Source: Glandiceps talaboti
Lineage: Eukaryota; Hemichordata; Enteropneusta; Spengelidae
DNA length: 45,000 nt
Direction: 5' to 3'
Assembly: GCF_964340395.1 (NCBI RefSeq)
Contig: NC_135551.1
Coordinates: forward strand, 10,089,379-10,134,378
Made by a program: the position numbers and the translations under genes. The notes beneath the pieces are model-generated. The model made no database searches and was not told the DNA's origin. It saw only the letters and a program-made list of their open reading frames with translations. This document shows positions 29,180-44,295 of the stretch, piece after piece. Each line of letters opens with the position of its first letter. Position 1 is the first letter of the stretch.

Positions 29180-30147
29180 TCCTACAAATTATCAATTGAA
29201 AAGTTCATTACTTGTAAAACTACTATTAGGATGCATTTCAAATGAAAGATAAGAAATAAGAGATTATAAAAAAATAAGAGTTCAAATAATTCACTTTTAA
29301 TAATTAGAAGAACCAGACAATTAGAATATTATGTCATACAACCATAAACTGATAGTTGTTCAATTCTAGTGTTTAATATTGATGACCGTCATCAAAAACG
29401 TAACATGCATCAATTTGACTTCTTGATCACCACAGGATTCCCCGTTAAACATAATATTTCATTTGAATTTCTTTCCAGTGAGGTCAAGGGTCACATTAAG
29501 TGAAATCAATTTGATATGTGGAAATTGAAAGTCGGATTACAGTGGAGAGATAACAAAGGAACTTGATGTCTTTGTGTTACCTACTAAACGATATACTTAT
29601 AGCAAGTAATGAATGAGCAGTGTGTCGAGTGGCAGGGTCGCCGAAAAGAAATGGACAATTATTGAGAAAAAAAAGCGATTGTAGGATTGAGAACGTAAGG
29701 TTTCAATGAAAGTGACAAGTTAATTGATTACGATATACGAAGTAAGACTAGGATGATGATCATTCAGTTTGAAATTTAATGAAAACCAATCAGCCCGTAT
29801 GATTGAGAATTTTAATGCTGAAAGAAACACGATCAATGCAACCAGGAGATAGGGGTCGAGACTTGGAAAGCAACAAACTCAAGTGTAATCATTACTCATT
29901 TCCCGGGATCTTTAAAAAAAAAAGTACTTTTGACTTTTGTATGCATGTAAAGTCATGAATTCTATAGATACAGATATGTCAGTGACTTTTGTTCGTTTAT
30001 TTAATCTTCAACTGGGTGACTGGGTACTAAAGATATATAAGTTGTCAGTATGATCTACGATTTAAATATCATTAATATATATTTTCATTTCGGAAATCTA
30101 CCACCATGGACTTCCTTTTGTTGATTGAAAGAGGTCTAGAGGTGGGG
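29180..30147. other. Intergenic DNA, no gene recognised
   Basis: AT-rich DNA with no recognisable frame. An ATG in a perfect Kozak-like context (ACCACCATGG) at about 30101-30110 opens a frame that enters the GA array and is rejected as a gene. Confidence 0.5.
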
Positions 30148-33628
<3,481 letters not shown>

Positions 33629-34792
33629 CGCCTACACCATACCCGTATCATAGATGTACTGTAACGCCTACACCATACCCGTATCATAGATGTACAGTAC
33701 CGCCTACAACATACCCATATCATAGATGTACTGTAACGCCTACAACATACCCATATCATAGATGTACTGTAACGCCTACAACATACCCATGTCATAGATG
33801 TACTGTAACGCCTACAACATACCCATGTCATAGATGTACTGTACCGCCTACAACATACCCATATCATAGATGTACTGTACCGCCTACAACATACCCATAT
33901 CATAGATGTACTGTACCGCCTACAACATACCCATATCATAGATGTACAGTACCGCCTACAACATACCCATATCATAGATGTACAGTACCACCTACAGCAT
34001 ACCCATATCATAGATGTACTGTACCGCCTACAACATACCCGTATCATAGATGTACAGTACCGCCTACAACATACCCATATCATAGATGTACTGTACCGCC
34101 TACAACATACCCATATCATAGATGTACTGTACCGCCTACAACATACCCATATCATAGATGTACTGTGCCGCCTACAACATACCCATATCATAGATGTACA
34201 GTACCGCCTACAACATACCCATATCATAGATGTACTGTGCCGCATACAACATACCCATATCATAAATGTACAGTACCGCCTACAACATACCCATATCATA
34301 GATGTGCTGTGCCGCATACAACATACCCATATCATAGACGTACAGTACCGCCTACAACATACCCATATCATAGATGTACTGTGCCGCATACAACATACCC
34401 ATATCATAGATGTACTGTACCGCCTACAACATACCCATATCATAGATGTACAGTACCACCTACAGCATACCCATATCATAGATGTACTGTACCGCCTACA
34501 ACATACCCATGCCATAGATGTACTGTACCGCCTACAACATACCCATATCATAGATGAACTGTACCGCCTACAACATACCCATATCATAGATGTACTGTAC
34601 CGCCTATAACATACCCATATCATAGATGTACTGTACCGCCTACAACATACCCATATCATAGATGTACTGTACCGCCTACAACATATCCATATCATAGATG
34701 TACTGTACCGCCTACAACACACCCATATCGTAGATGTACTGTACCGCCTACAACATACCCTTATCATATAGATGTACTGTACCGCCTACAAC
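33629..34792. repeat. 32-copy 36-bp minisatellite
   Basis: About 32 tandem copies of a 36-bp unit containing CCTACAACATACCC, ATATCATAGATG and TACTGTACCG. The period is a multiple of three and the unit lacks stops in several frames, so a 393-codon open frame runs along the minus strand (12-residue motif YSTSMIWVCCRR) and shorter ones along the plus strand. Variation is mostly single-base: ACTGTAC/ACAGTAC, CCGCC/ACGCC, CCATAT/CCCGTA. The left end is ACCATACCCGT type and the right end has a 2-bp insertion (ATCATATAG). I regard it as non-coding satellite DNA because several frames are open at once and the substitutions do not respect codons. Confidence 0.97.
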
Positions 34793-36567
34793 TTTGAAAA
34801 GATTTCGTGCATGTGTAGTATTTGTAGAATTGAAGGCAAGAATGTGTAGAGTTGTCGTGTTATCCCTGCCACACTCCGAACGAACCCTTATCTTTGATAT
34901 TTAGCTTAGAAATTAAGCCCATCCTTAAGGAAAAGGCACAATGCCGGAATCGTGTTCGTTCCGACTTTCTCCGTCTGCAAGCGGGAGTGGCTCCTCCTTT
35001 ACAAATTAGTAGAAGTACGAAAGAAATACGGCTTCCATTTCACTGGCAAAACTCAACAGCTGGCTCCGATCCCTTCTGCAAGTATATCTAGCAATTGTGA
35101 AATGTTATTACAAAGTTTCAACACCTGTCTGTTGTGAAGTGATATTTTAATTACATGTAGAAAAAAACGGTTAATAGTATCGAAGCCAACAAAAACCAAA
35201 TGTGTACGTGTATGTCTATAACGATACTGGGGGTAACCTGAACTGATGAGGTGTATTTTTTTTCGTGACACGGGTAACTCGAACTGCTGTTAACATGACG
35301 TCAAGGGGACCATCCAAACATTAACACTTTGTTATCAAAACAACCACACAATAGGCAATGGCGTGTAAAAAGGCAAAAAATTTGTCCGAAGGTGAAATGA
35401 ACACAAACAGAAATGAACATTTTGGTTATATTAACCGACCAGGAGTTGTTTGACTTCACTCAAGACGTCGCTTTCACTCAGGTGTGCTATTAAAACAAAT
35501 CGTGAAACTGATAGCTGTGTTGACAATCGTGAAATGTGAAGAAAACACAGAATGAAACCAACCTGACTTTTGCATGAACCACGTCATAATTTTGTGGTAT
35601 TTTCCGTGAACAGATTCTTATGACTTACAAATATCGTGTCACTTCTCAGTAATAATATCATTTGTTTAATGTTTTTTTTTATTATAAATTGGTGGCTATG
35701 TGTAGCTTCATCAATTATTCCATCAACGTTCGACGTTCGGGTGCATGGCATGCTATAGGAAATTTGAGTGGAATTTCAATGTATATTATTGTAATATGGT
35801 TGACCGTAAAACAAACTTATATTCAGAGAATCGGCCCTGTTAATGCCGCTGCCTTTATTCTCACGGCGAAGTAAATTAATATGTGGCTGAACACTAGCGA
35901 CATAGCCATCAGTTAGCGGCTACTTTTACAGAAGCTTAGTTTACATCCATATACAAGGATATAACTGTCGTCGAGTGTCGAACAACCGTGTCAGGTTGCG
36001 TTTAGAGACGGATTATCGCCGTGCTAGACTTCCGTTGATGTTGATAGCATCGAGCTTCGTCAATTGCTATCACGGAGATTATAACAACTAAGACCTGCTT
36101 GCAAACAAAGTGATAATAGTCCGGGGGTGGGGGCAAGTTCCACGCGCAATCGTACGGGAAGCTCCAAGCAGACCTCCGAAACTAAAGTGTTATGTTGTCA
36201 AACCACATTTTACGGAAAAAAAAGAGGATGGCTTTCTGTACCAAGGCCCACCGTCTGGTTTATTCTGATGATTTGTGTTACATCGGCCATACTATGGTTT
36301 TGGAACCCTGCCTTACAGTAAATACAAATAAAATCGGAGATTATAAATCATGTATGCTCTTTCATCAACCAAATAAGTTTTAATATGTAAAGTATACCGG
36401 GGCCTTTTCTCAAACCCAAAGTAAAAAGGTATCACGATTGAACATAGAGCTGGCCAATACATCACGAAACATTAGACCGCGACAGTTCACCGCATAACGT
36501 ATTATTTTTTTAAAACGGAATATAGTACATATGTACATCAGTTCTGCATAGTGCTTTGAAAGCTGGA
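34793..36567. other. Intergenic DNA with a possible retroelement scrap
   Basis: No intact gene is recognised. A part at about 34930-35090 has higher G+C and is open in more than one frame, without recognisable content. At about 36255-36310 one plus-strand frame reads LVYSDDLCYIGHT, faintly like the catalytic YxDD block of Ty3/gypsy-type reverse transcriptase, but nothing around it extends the match. A CRE octamer is near 35297. Confidence 0.4.
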
Positions 36568-36775
36568 GGGGGGGGGGGGATTGAGAAAGGTAAGAGCATC
36601 ATCCCAAAAATTCAATCGTCCATCAGAAAACCATAGTCCACAGAAGCATGCATCCCCGATGTTAACAATTATAATCACAACAACATGTTTTTGTCATATC
36701 TTAGCGGTTCACTTAATACATTGAAAACAATGATGTATATGCAAAGTGTGATATATACTCAGATATCGCATTCTC

Positions 36776-36836
36776 GGTGGTGGTGGTGGTGGTGGTAGTG
36801 GTGGTGGTGGTGGTGGTGGTGGTGGTGGTGGTGGTG
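36776..36836. repeat. (GGT)n trinucleotide microsatellite
   Basis: About 20 GGT units with one AGT variant. The minus strand reads as polyproline by artefact. Confidence 0.95.
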
Positions 36837-37058
36837 ATGTCATGTATGTCACATATGGCATCATCTGTGTGAACTCATTATATTTCATGTTTAATACAAG
36901 TGTCCATATGGTGATTATACAGTAGTATTGAGATATGTTGATGTGTGTAAGGGGCAAGATTAGTAGTTCAATAAATACTTTTACTTTGGAATGGGGGTCG
37001 TATTTAAGCAATTTCAGTCCTCATCCTACAAAATCAATTTTACTTTCAATGGAATCTG

Positions 37059-37112
37059 TTTTGTACCCCTAAATACAAATATTTCTAATTTTGTACCCCT
37101 AAATACAAATAT
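37059..37112. repeat. 30-bp tandem duplication
   Basis: TTTTGTACCCCTAAATACAA followed by ATAT occurs at 37059-37082 and again at 37089-37112, an exact 24-bp copy with 6 bp between. Confidence 0.9.
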
Positions 37113-37302
37113 CAAATTGAGAAATGGAAGAATTTTCGCCATAGTAAATACATGGCACTAAAATACTTTAAAGTGTCAATGAAAGAGCTATTTTCCCTCA
37201 TTACATACTGGCTTTGTATTGTATTCATAGCACTACATGCTACACTACAGATTTGAAATTGATTGTGCTGTCTGAGAAAATTGAATTTTGGCCAATCTAG
37301 CT

Positions 37303-38035
37303 GGGGGGGGGAGGGGGTTGAAGCCTAAGTATAGGAATTTAGGGGGGGGGGGGGGTTATCCTACATTGGACTATTGCTCTAATACATGGAGACATATTCG
37401 TCAATTGATTTATATTCCACTCAGTTAGCAAAAGTGTAGCTAGATTTGACCACTTGAAGTAACGTGGTGGCTTGATATCACCAACTTACATATCAAGAAA
37501 GCTGGCATTGGTACCACAACGTTTTCCAAAATATTAGGGAGCCTTCATGTAATTTCAAGTGGGAAGAATGAGAGGGGCACTTTTTACAATTCGGTCCTCG
37601 ATCGGGGGGGGGGGGGGGGGGGCTTATTTTAGAAAAATGGAAATTAGGGGAGGGTCACGTTTTCCACTGACTCATTTTTTTCTAACTTTGTATTATTTTG
37701 TCATGATCCCACCGCTGCCACCGGTTCCAAGTCCTACTGTTACCACACCCTAACACTGCCACCATAATCCACTAGGATCTTACCCAAGGGATAAGGTCTT
37801 ACTACAGAAACAGTCCCTGTCCCTAGTGGGATTCGAACCACGGCTTCTTGACTACTACCCTGAGCTCTAAACAACGACGCCACAGGAGGCGGTGTTGAAA
37901 ATGTTTTACATTGAAATATTGAACGGGGGGGGGGTCATATTTTAGAGAAAGGAAAGGGGTGACATTTTAGCACAATAGACCAGGGGAGGGTCACATTTTA
38001 TGCCACAGACCAGGCTTGATTTCCCCTAGCCCTCC
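37303..38035 (+). repeat. G-run interspersed repeat, degenerate and partly tandem
   Basis: Long G tracts (37303-37311, 37342-37355, the 19-base run at 37604-37622, 37925-37934) are followed by related text: CTTATTTTAGAAAAATGGAA after the third, TCATATTTTAGAGAAAGGAA after the fourth. GGGGAGGGTCAC then recurs at about 37649 and 37984. It looks like old copies of one repeat with a G-tract head, and the last copy is followed by a C-rich end (TTTCCCCTAGCCCTCCCTC). All G tracts are on the plus strand. Similar G runs without the rest occur at 36568-36579 and 39122-39130. Confidence 0.65.
37685..37905 (-). mobile_element. tRNA-derived SINE
   Basis: On the minus strand a perfect RNA polymerase III B box (GGTTCGAATCC, 37839-37829) is preceded at the right distance by an A-box-like TGGCGTCGTTGTTTAGAGC (37882-37864). 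This is the start and end of a tRNA-like head (about 37893-37828). The head is followed by some 130 bp of unrelated body containing ATCCTAGTGGATTATGGTGG. The A box is slightly decayed (GTCGTTG for the usual GCNNAGTNGG), the anticodon arm cannot be drawn reliably and no CCA-type end follows, so it is a SINE and not a tRNA gene. It sits between two pieces of the G-run repeat. I could not find a clear target duplication, so both limits are approximate. Confidence 0.75.
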
Positions 38036-41003
38036 CTCTTGTAATTACTCAGTGACGGAAGACTACCTTACGGCGCAAATTATACGAATCGAGCCCGATG
38101 GAGAATGGACAATATGTTCCAGAAAACTCAAGTATCGCGTGTACCAAACAAGCGCAAATCCTATTGTACTTCATAAAGATACTCATATTAAATCAATCAA
38201 AATTGAGGTAGTTTTTTCTTCTTCTGATTTAGTAATATCTATCTATTAACCCTGTACACTACTTGACTGCAGACAGCGTTCACCAAAAAACAACCTTTAA
38301 AACATGGTTTAATATTGCAAGTTTGAAGACCAAATTAAATTGTCATCGGAGTGTATATTTTTTTTCACACAGAGGAAGTTCTAGTGAGGGTTAACGATTC
38401 CCTAGTGACTCTTTGTCGATATATGATCGTTGTCTGGGTGATTTAGTAGAGGGCTGGAATAGTTATTTCGTTATGCATACCGCACATATAAGTCAAGCGG
38501 CGATTAACAGCTATCGGTCCAAGAGTGTTGTTGTTGTCAAGTCGGAGAATTAGAAATGCTGTCATTGGCCAGTTTTGGTTGTTTTCACACCTGAGATTTG
38601 CAGCCATTGGCCAGTGTTGTCGTCTTGTTTTGAACTTAGAAGTGTATAAAACTACTTCTAGAATTTTACTGTCATTATTTGTTCAAATGAGAGCTCGAGA
38701 GGGGTTCAATTTTACGGTTGGTTACATACGGGATATGTGACTTTGTCACAAATTGGCAATATCAATATAAAGGCCGTACTCCCAGAGGGGCATTGCAAAG
38801 TTATAAAGGTAAATATAAACATGTAAACATAGACATAAGACCTGTTCAATTCTTGCATTATAGCGATTTAGCTGCCAATAATGTATTTGCCTGAAATTAT
38901 GCATTGTAAGCATAAACTGTTTACTATCCTTTGTTCAGGAAGCTGAGGTCTTGGCCTTGCTGTCCTTGATAACATAGCCGTGGCCTGCCAAAAAAAGGAA
39001 CCCTCTTAAAAACAGAACCTATAATTCTAATAAAGAAAACAGTTATTGTCAGTTAGACACCCTCTAACGTCGGTGAAACTTAACAATCAATTTACAATGT
39101 ATGATGTGAAGAACATAAAATGGGGGGGGGAGGAGGAGGAGGAAAGGGGTGAAGAATACCAATATCACGACAAAAACAGAGACTTCTTTTGATGAATGAT
39201 GTCGGTGATGAAGCTTAAGACAAATGAAAAACAGGAACAAAAATAAGTTGAATGTATTAACACATGGTCGGTTAGCATAGAAGACAGTCTGGGAATATAA
39301 TTAATTGTAGCAACCAAGATAAATCGATTCGTCACGCATGATTAATGACCAGAATAGTTCAAGTGGGCACTAATCGATCTCAAAATTTACGTGACATCTC
39401 TGAGACACTTTCGTCAGAATTCTCTTATTTGTCACCGTCACCTTAAGTCTAGGTAACATTACTATCACGCCGTTACCTCTCTGCGTGCTGACACATTCTC
39501 GACTCGGAATGTCGAAACAATAGCGATAATTTTGACAAGAACGTAGCAAGAATGTGCGGGTAATTTTTTAACAATGGTAATTTAGTCTCACGGTAAAGTA
39601 ATGTTCTATGTGCACTTCTGGTGATATAATGCAAACACAACTAAATAACTGTAGCTAATCAGCATTACCCGTTGTTGTAAGAGTCAAAAAACTTTCTCTC
39701 ATTTAACCTTCCCGGTCATGTATAACGCCCAGTGTATTACTCAATACGGATCAGTGAAACCGCTAAATGGCGACATATTCCGCATATTTGAGAGGCGTGA
39801 ATGTTTATAAATACAGCCCTCAATTCGCACTTCTTATAGATGATGTAGCCTTTGTGTTTTGCTTCATTTCATATTTTCAACACGAAGAGAATTCTCGGGG
39901 TATTTCTAAAACTTTCCAAATATTCCAGCGTCTATTCAGGTCAAAATACTTTGCGTGGCGTTTTTGATCTGCCCAATTTGAAATTAGCAACAGCGAAAAT
40001 ATTTTTGATATTGGAATCAACATGTTAGTGTATATTACACAGTACGTCCCGGATTGAAGGAAATAACCACCTTTGTTTGAAACTATGCTTAGTGTGTGGC
40101 TACCGTCATGTACGTACATACCATCTATGACATGCTAATAGTTAGAAGTCATTTCTAACAGCTAACCCCCTATTCAGTCACAAATTTTCCAAATTCTCTG
40201 AAAACCATAAGACGTTCGCCTCGGTGTAGTTACACGTGCCTATGCAATACTTATCGAAATTCCTTTCCGTGGAGGCAAAAGGTAAAACAACTTTAGTAGT
40301 ATGATAAAGAGTTGCTTTTTTTCTAATAACCATCCACATACACTATGCGGAGGTAAAAGGGTAAACCTTCTGTATTATTTATAGCGTTGCTTTTCCTACT
40401 ATTTCTGCAGGGTAACAAATATTGCCTTTTTGTACATTCATAGACAACAACTTCTGCTGTGAGGTGTAACAAGCACTGCGTCTTCTACACCCAGAGAGAA
40501 ATGATGTCTGTATTTTAGTCATCGTCGTCTTTCCAACGTACACCAATTTATGCTGTGTAACAGGTGTTCCCCTTTTCCATTTTGAGTTCACAGACAAGTA
40601 CTAAGTCTTCAGAAAGACTAGAAGGAACCATCGGAACCCATATACAGTTCGACATCGTGAACAAATCAGTCACGAGTCTACGCTCGACATCTAAGTCACC
40701 TGAAAACAAATTCTACAACAATTTAGTAAACCAATCACCAAGTTAGCTTCATTGTCCACATATTATATTTCCGATACAGAAGTATCTCCACATGTAGTAA
40801 ACGATAGAACACTTCACTGTACCAAAATCATGCCACTACTCTCCTCCCACGAGTTTGTTCTTGTCAAGTTGGGTAATTTTACTGTGTGTGCGGTTACGTG
40901 CATCTTTATATTAGTACATTGATACAGTTCTTTTGATGGTTATTATTTTTAAACAATTGTGTCTGAGTCCTCTCAAAGCCATTATGGTTATCAAACCAAC
41001 AAA
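38036..41003. other. Intergenic DNA with a degenerate tandem repeat
   Basis: No gene is recognised. From about 40270 to 40600 there are weak internal repeats: GGAGGCAAAAGGTAAA and GGAGGTAAAAGGGTAAA, each followed by GTTGCTTTT and CTA, and then two CTTTT...CATAGACAA/CACAGACAA segments about 145 bp apart. This suggests an old tandem array. The 71-77 codon frames here reflect the repeat, not a gene. Confidence 0.4.
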
Positions 41004-41005
41004 TA

Positions 41006-41429
41006 CAGCAGAAGAAAGTAAACTGTACAGCAACAAAAATCGGAACGGATATAATTTTAGTTGTGTATGTCTCTTGCACACAAGTTGATTTACTAAACAA
41101 GGACTACGTGAAAGGCAGTACGCGTCCCTGTTATAATTTAGACAGACAAAACAAAAACATGCACCATATCATGACTGATGTAGATGCTGACTATACCATG
41201 CAGACACATTCAACAATTGTAATACAATGTATATACATTGCCTTCGGCCAGAGACAGACACATGCAACAATTGTATTACAATGTATATGAATCACCCTCT
41301 GTAAGAGACAGACACATGCAATAATTGTATTACAAATTGAATCGCCCTTTGCAAGAGACAGACACAAGCAATTTCATTTGTACTCCCATTCTGACTTTTT
41401 GTTCCTGCACAGCTCACATTCTAGGGCTG
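41006..41429. mobile_element. TA-flanked MITE, copy A, with internal tandem repeats
   Basis: The left end is TA|CAGCAGAAGAAAGTAAAC and the right end, read inward, is TA|CAGCCCTAGAATGTGAGC, with further matching inside (CTGTRCAGSAACAAAAA), so the inverted repeats are about 38 bp and diverged. TA target duplications are at 41004-41005 and 41430-41431. The core has three tandem units of about 55 bp built on AGAGACAGACACATGCAACA. No transposase is encoded. Ends, TA duplication and size fit a non-autonomous Tc1/mariner-like element. A sister copy is at 44296-44716 in the same orientation. Confidence 0.85.
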
Positions 41430-41431
41430 TA

Positions 41432-42165
41432 TATATCTAAATGAGACATAATAATACAACTTTAAGGCACAGCATTGAAAATGTATGCAAATAGTTAAAG
41501 TTTCAATGTTTAAATACGACCGGCCGTCTAGTTGTATAACAGTTGAAATAATTTTCATTATTCGGAATTTGCCATCAACACTCCAAGATATCTAGATCTT
41601 AAGATTTCTAGATCTTTCCATGACCTGGAGGCTCAGACACTTAAGTTTGAATTATCTTTACGACGATTATAATAGTTTGGTGTCGAGGTTAGACGTGCCC
41701 TCTCTACATAATATGTACATAGGATAGTGAATATTTCCCTTCTGGTATTTTAAGTTTGTGGGAATTTCGTTATTCAATATTTACTCACAAAGTTCCGGAT
41801 CACTGCTTGTTTCTATTTATACAGGCAAAATAAAGAAAGACTAGAGAAGTTCCATCTGTAAAACCTTTTAGAACTTATATGACAACATTCCTTAGTTTTG
41901 TGTCTTGTTAAGGAAAGGCCGCTGTAAAACTTTTAAACTTGGACTTGGCAAAGAATAAGTGCAATTTTTAATGCTATTGTTCTGTCATTTTTCTGTAGGA
42001 CAAAGAAGCACTTTTATTTATTTTAATTTTGTAATTGGCTGTATACACTCAGTTTTACATTGGTGTTTTTGTCTGTACGCGTGTCTTGTATTTTATTACA
42101 TTTGATGTTTTCCTGGTGCCAAGATGAATTTCCATGTTTTTTGTTTTTATGGACAACAAAGTATA
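41432..42165. other. Intergenic DNA, no gene recognised
   Basis: AT-rich DNA. A near-palindrome built of TCTAGATCTT units is at about 41587-41617. Nothing else is supported. Confidence 0.5.
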
Positions 42166-42310
<145 letters not shown>

Positions 42311-43069
42311 TGTAAATCGTACGTTATATACGTGGTAATTTTATATGAAGTGGTTTATTTTAATAAATACAAAATAACAAATAACATTTTCTGATCTATT
42401 TTCAAACTGGCGTTTTACTTTCTTAGCAAATGTGATAAACTAATTTCAAATCATAATCTTCACGTTTTGGTTATCTCTTTTCAAAATAGAGAAAATAAAA
42501 CCCCTAAAATAGATCAAAAGGTGTAATGTACAAACTGGTTTTAAAAAACCAGAATACTGTAACTGTTTCATTTGTGAACAATTTATTTCTAATCCATATG
42601 AACAAAAAAGGGATGAAAAAAATGTATATGATATTAAATGATATTAAAGGCATTTATAAATTAGGCCACAATGAATAGAATGTTCGTTTAACATTCTTGT
42701 GTATGCTTATCTGCATAGTGTTGCTACATAAGTGTGATGACTTCATTACTGATACACATTCATTCTTTAAAGTCACATGACATCAAATCATAGAAACAAG
42801 AAGTTGACTTTAGTTCCCGTTTTGCAAGATTTACGTTTTATTTTATATTGTAACCATTTGAATTAAATTTAAACTTTTATATTAATTTCAAAAGTATTCA
42901 CGGAATGATATGAAATACAGGTGAATTAAGGCTACCTTGCATAATTGTAAAAACTAGCCCTTTCTCCTTTTTTGTTGTTGTAATTTATAGAATTTCCGCT
43001 TTCTTGCGTAATTTCTACAAACGCCCACCCTATAAAACACACACTTTCTTTTTTTTCATCTGTGTATAG
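42311..43069. other. Intergenic or intronic DNA, no feature recognised
   Basis: Very AT-rich. A small hairpin CTGGTT-TTAAAA-AACCAG is at about 42536-42553. Towards the right end a pyrimidine tract leads into the possible exon at 43070. Confidence 0.45.
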
Positions 43070-43222
43070 AATAGCGAAATAAGTGGCTTGAAGGGCTGTG
43101 GACGAGTTAACATTCCATCAGGAAGACTAACGGTGCGATACAAGCCCCGGGGACCACGCTCCAAGGACGAAGATGTCACCGGGATCAGTGAACGCTATAA
43201 CACATGTAACAAAAGTCTATGA
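43070..43222 (+). CDS. Possible terminal exon of an unrecognised gene
   Basis: A strong pyrimidine tract (CTTTCTTTTTTTTCATC) and TATAG end at 43069. From the next base one frame is open for 50 codons and closes with TGA at 43220-43222; the other two frames stop within five codons. The stretch has clearly higher G+C than its flanks. The peptide starts NSEISGLKGCGRVNIPSGRL, passes through a basic TVRYKPRGPRSK segment and an acidic KDEDV, and ends ERYNTCNKSL. I recognise no family. There is no ATG, so it must be joined to an upstream exon in phase 0 if real, and I could not identify that exon. An AATAAA follows at 43495-43500. It could also be a chance open stretch. Confidence 0.3.
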   Translation, partial: NSEISGLKGCGRVNIPSGRLTVRYKPRGPRSKDEDVTGISERYNTCNKSL

Positions 43223-43494
43223 ATTTAGGCCGTGGCTTCGGAGGCAGTAGCAAAACCAACAAGTGTGGGTATCTAATTCCCATCACTTATTTTTTCGACA
43301 TCGGGTAATTTATTTTGGTATTTTTCATATTACGATAAGTCTGAAAACTTTCCAAGGTTTTGTCTGCGAAACGTTGAACTGCGAAACAATCGACGAGTCA
43401 GGTGTGGCAAACATATTGCATTCTGATTTGTAAAAAGATATACTCGATCAAATCGAACTCCAATTTGATTATCATTTTTTTAAATTTTTTTTAA

Positions 43495-43500
43495 AATAAA
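43495..43500 (+). terminator. Candidate poly(A) signal
   Basis: AATAAA about 270 bp after the TGA of the possible plus-strand exon. The surroundings are T- and A-rich, so chance occurrence is likely; it matters only together with that exon. Confidence 0.2.
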
Positions 43501-44293
43501 GACTACTTCAATCTATGGAAAGGTCTTCTAAACTTCTTGTGACCCCGTTTTCCACCTTTAATACGCAGTCTACATTGAACTGTCACATAACCGGCATTCC
43601 AGCAAGGGGAGATAAAATGCCAAATATTCGTGTTCCCTGACTGCTTTGCTAGTACAAAGGTTGTATGCCTGCTGCTATAAGCATTATCTGTGTGATAAAT
43701 GGTCCCTTGTGTTGTACTGTTGTGACACTAAGCCACGACGTACACACTCTGGGCCACTGATTAATGTTCCCCCTATCACATCGAGGCCATCTTCAACATT
43801 TTTATGGTGACTGTTTCGGCAACTGCGACTGATGGGTAGGATATTTTGGTGTGATGAAAACTGACACGTTATATGTGTACTTTGGTGACCGGCATCGATG
43901 TACGGTAGAAATGCAAATCAGCGCTAAACGAAAGGATCGCTTATAAGTTATTACATGTAAAGGAACTTTAAGCTCGGTCAAGATGATAATAGTCGATAAT
44001 ATCTATGTATTTCTGCATTTTGTCTTGTTGTTACCTGCGTCACGGGACACAGCGCTAAATATATTCTAAAATCGCTGTCAGAGAGTAATTTTTTTCACAA
44101 TTGTGGAAAAAAAGTTTGTGGGAATGTTGTAGTGTTGTCGATCGGGGTTGTCGAACAGGTTTTGTGGTTAGACACTTATACTCACTATAGTATAGAACCA
44201 CAGTTGTTTGTGAAATTGTGTTACACTGTCATCCATCCTGCCGATACTTACAATCTGACTTAAATACCACGAGAAGGAACTTTAACAATAAAA
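43501..44293. other. Intergenic DNA, no gene recognised
   Basis: No coding frame or repeat recognised in this stretch, although G+C is slightly higher around 43730-43920. Confidence 0.5.
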
Positions 44294-44295
44294 CA

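Noticed and set aside
24207-29252. Many IHTY/YVCM-type open frames on both strands
   Set aside because: They are translations of ACAT/ATGT tetranucleotide arrays, open in all frames because the repeat lacks stops.
34930-35137. Coding-looking stretch (frame with REWLLLYKLVEVRKKYGFHF)
   Set aside because: Two frames are open over the same bases, neither resembles a family I know, and there are no convincing splice borders on both sides.
37828-37893. A tRNA gene on the minus strand
   Set aside because: The B box is perfect, but the A box is altered, the acceptor stem does not pair convincingly and a long unrelated body follows. A SINE head explains it better.
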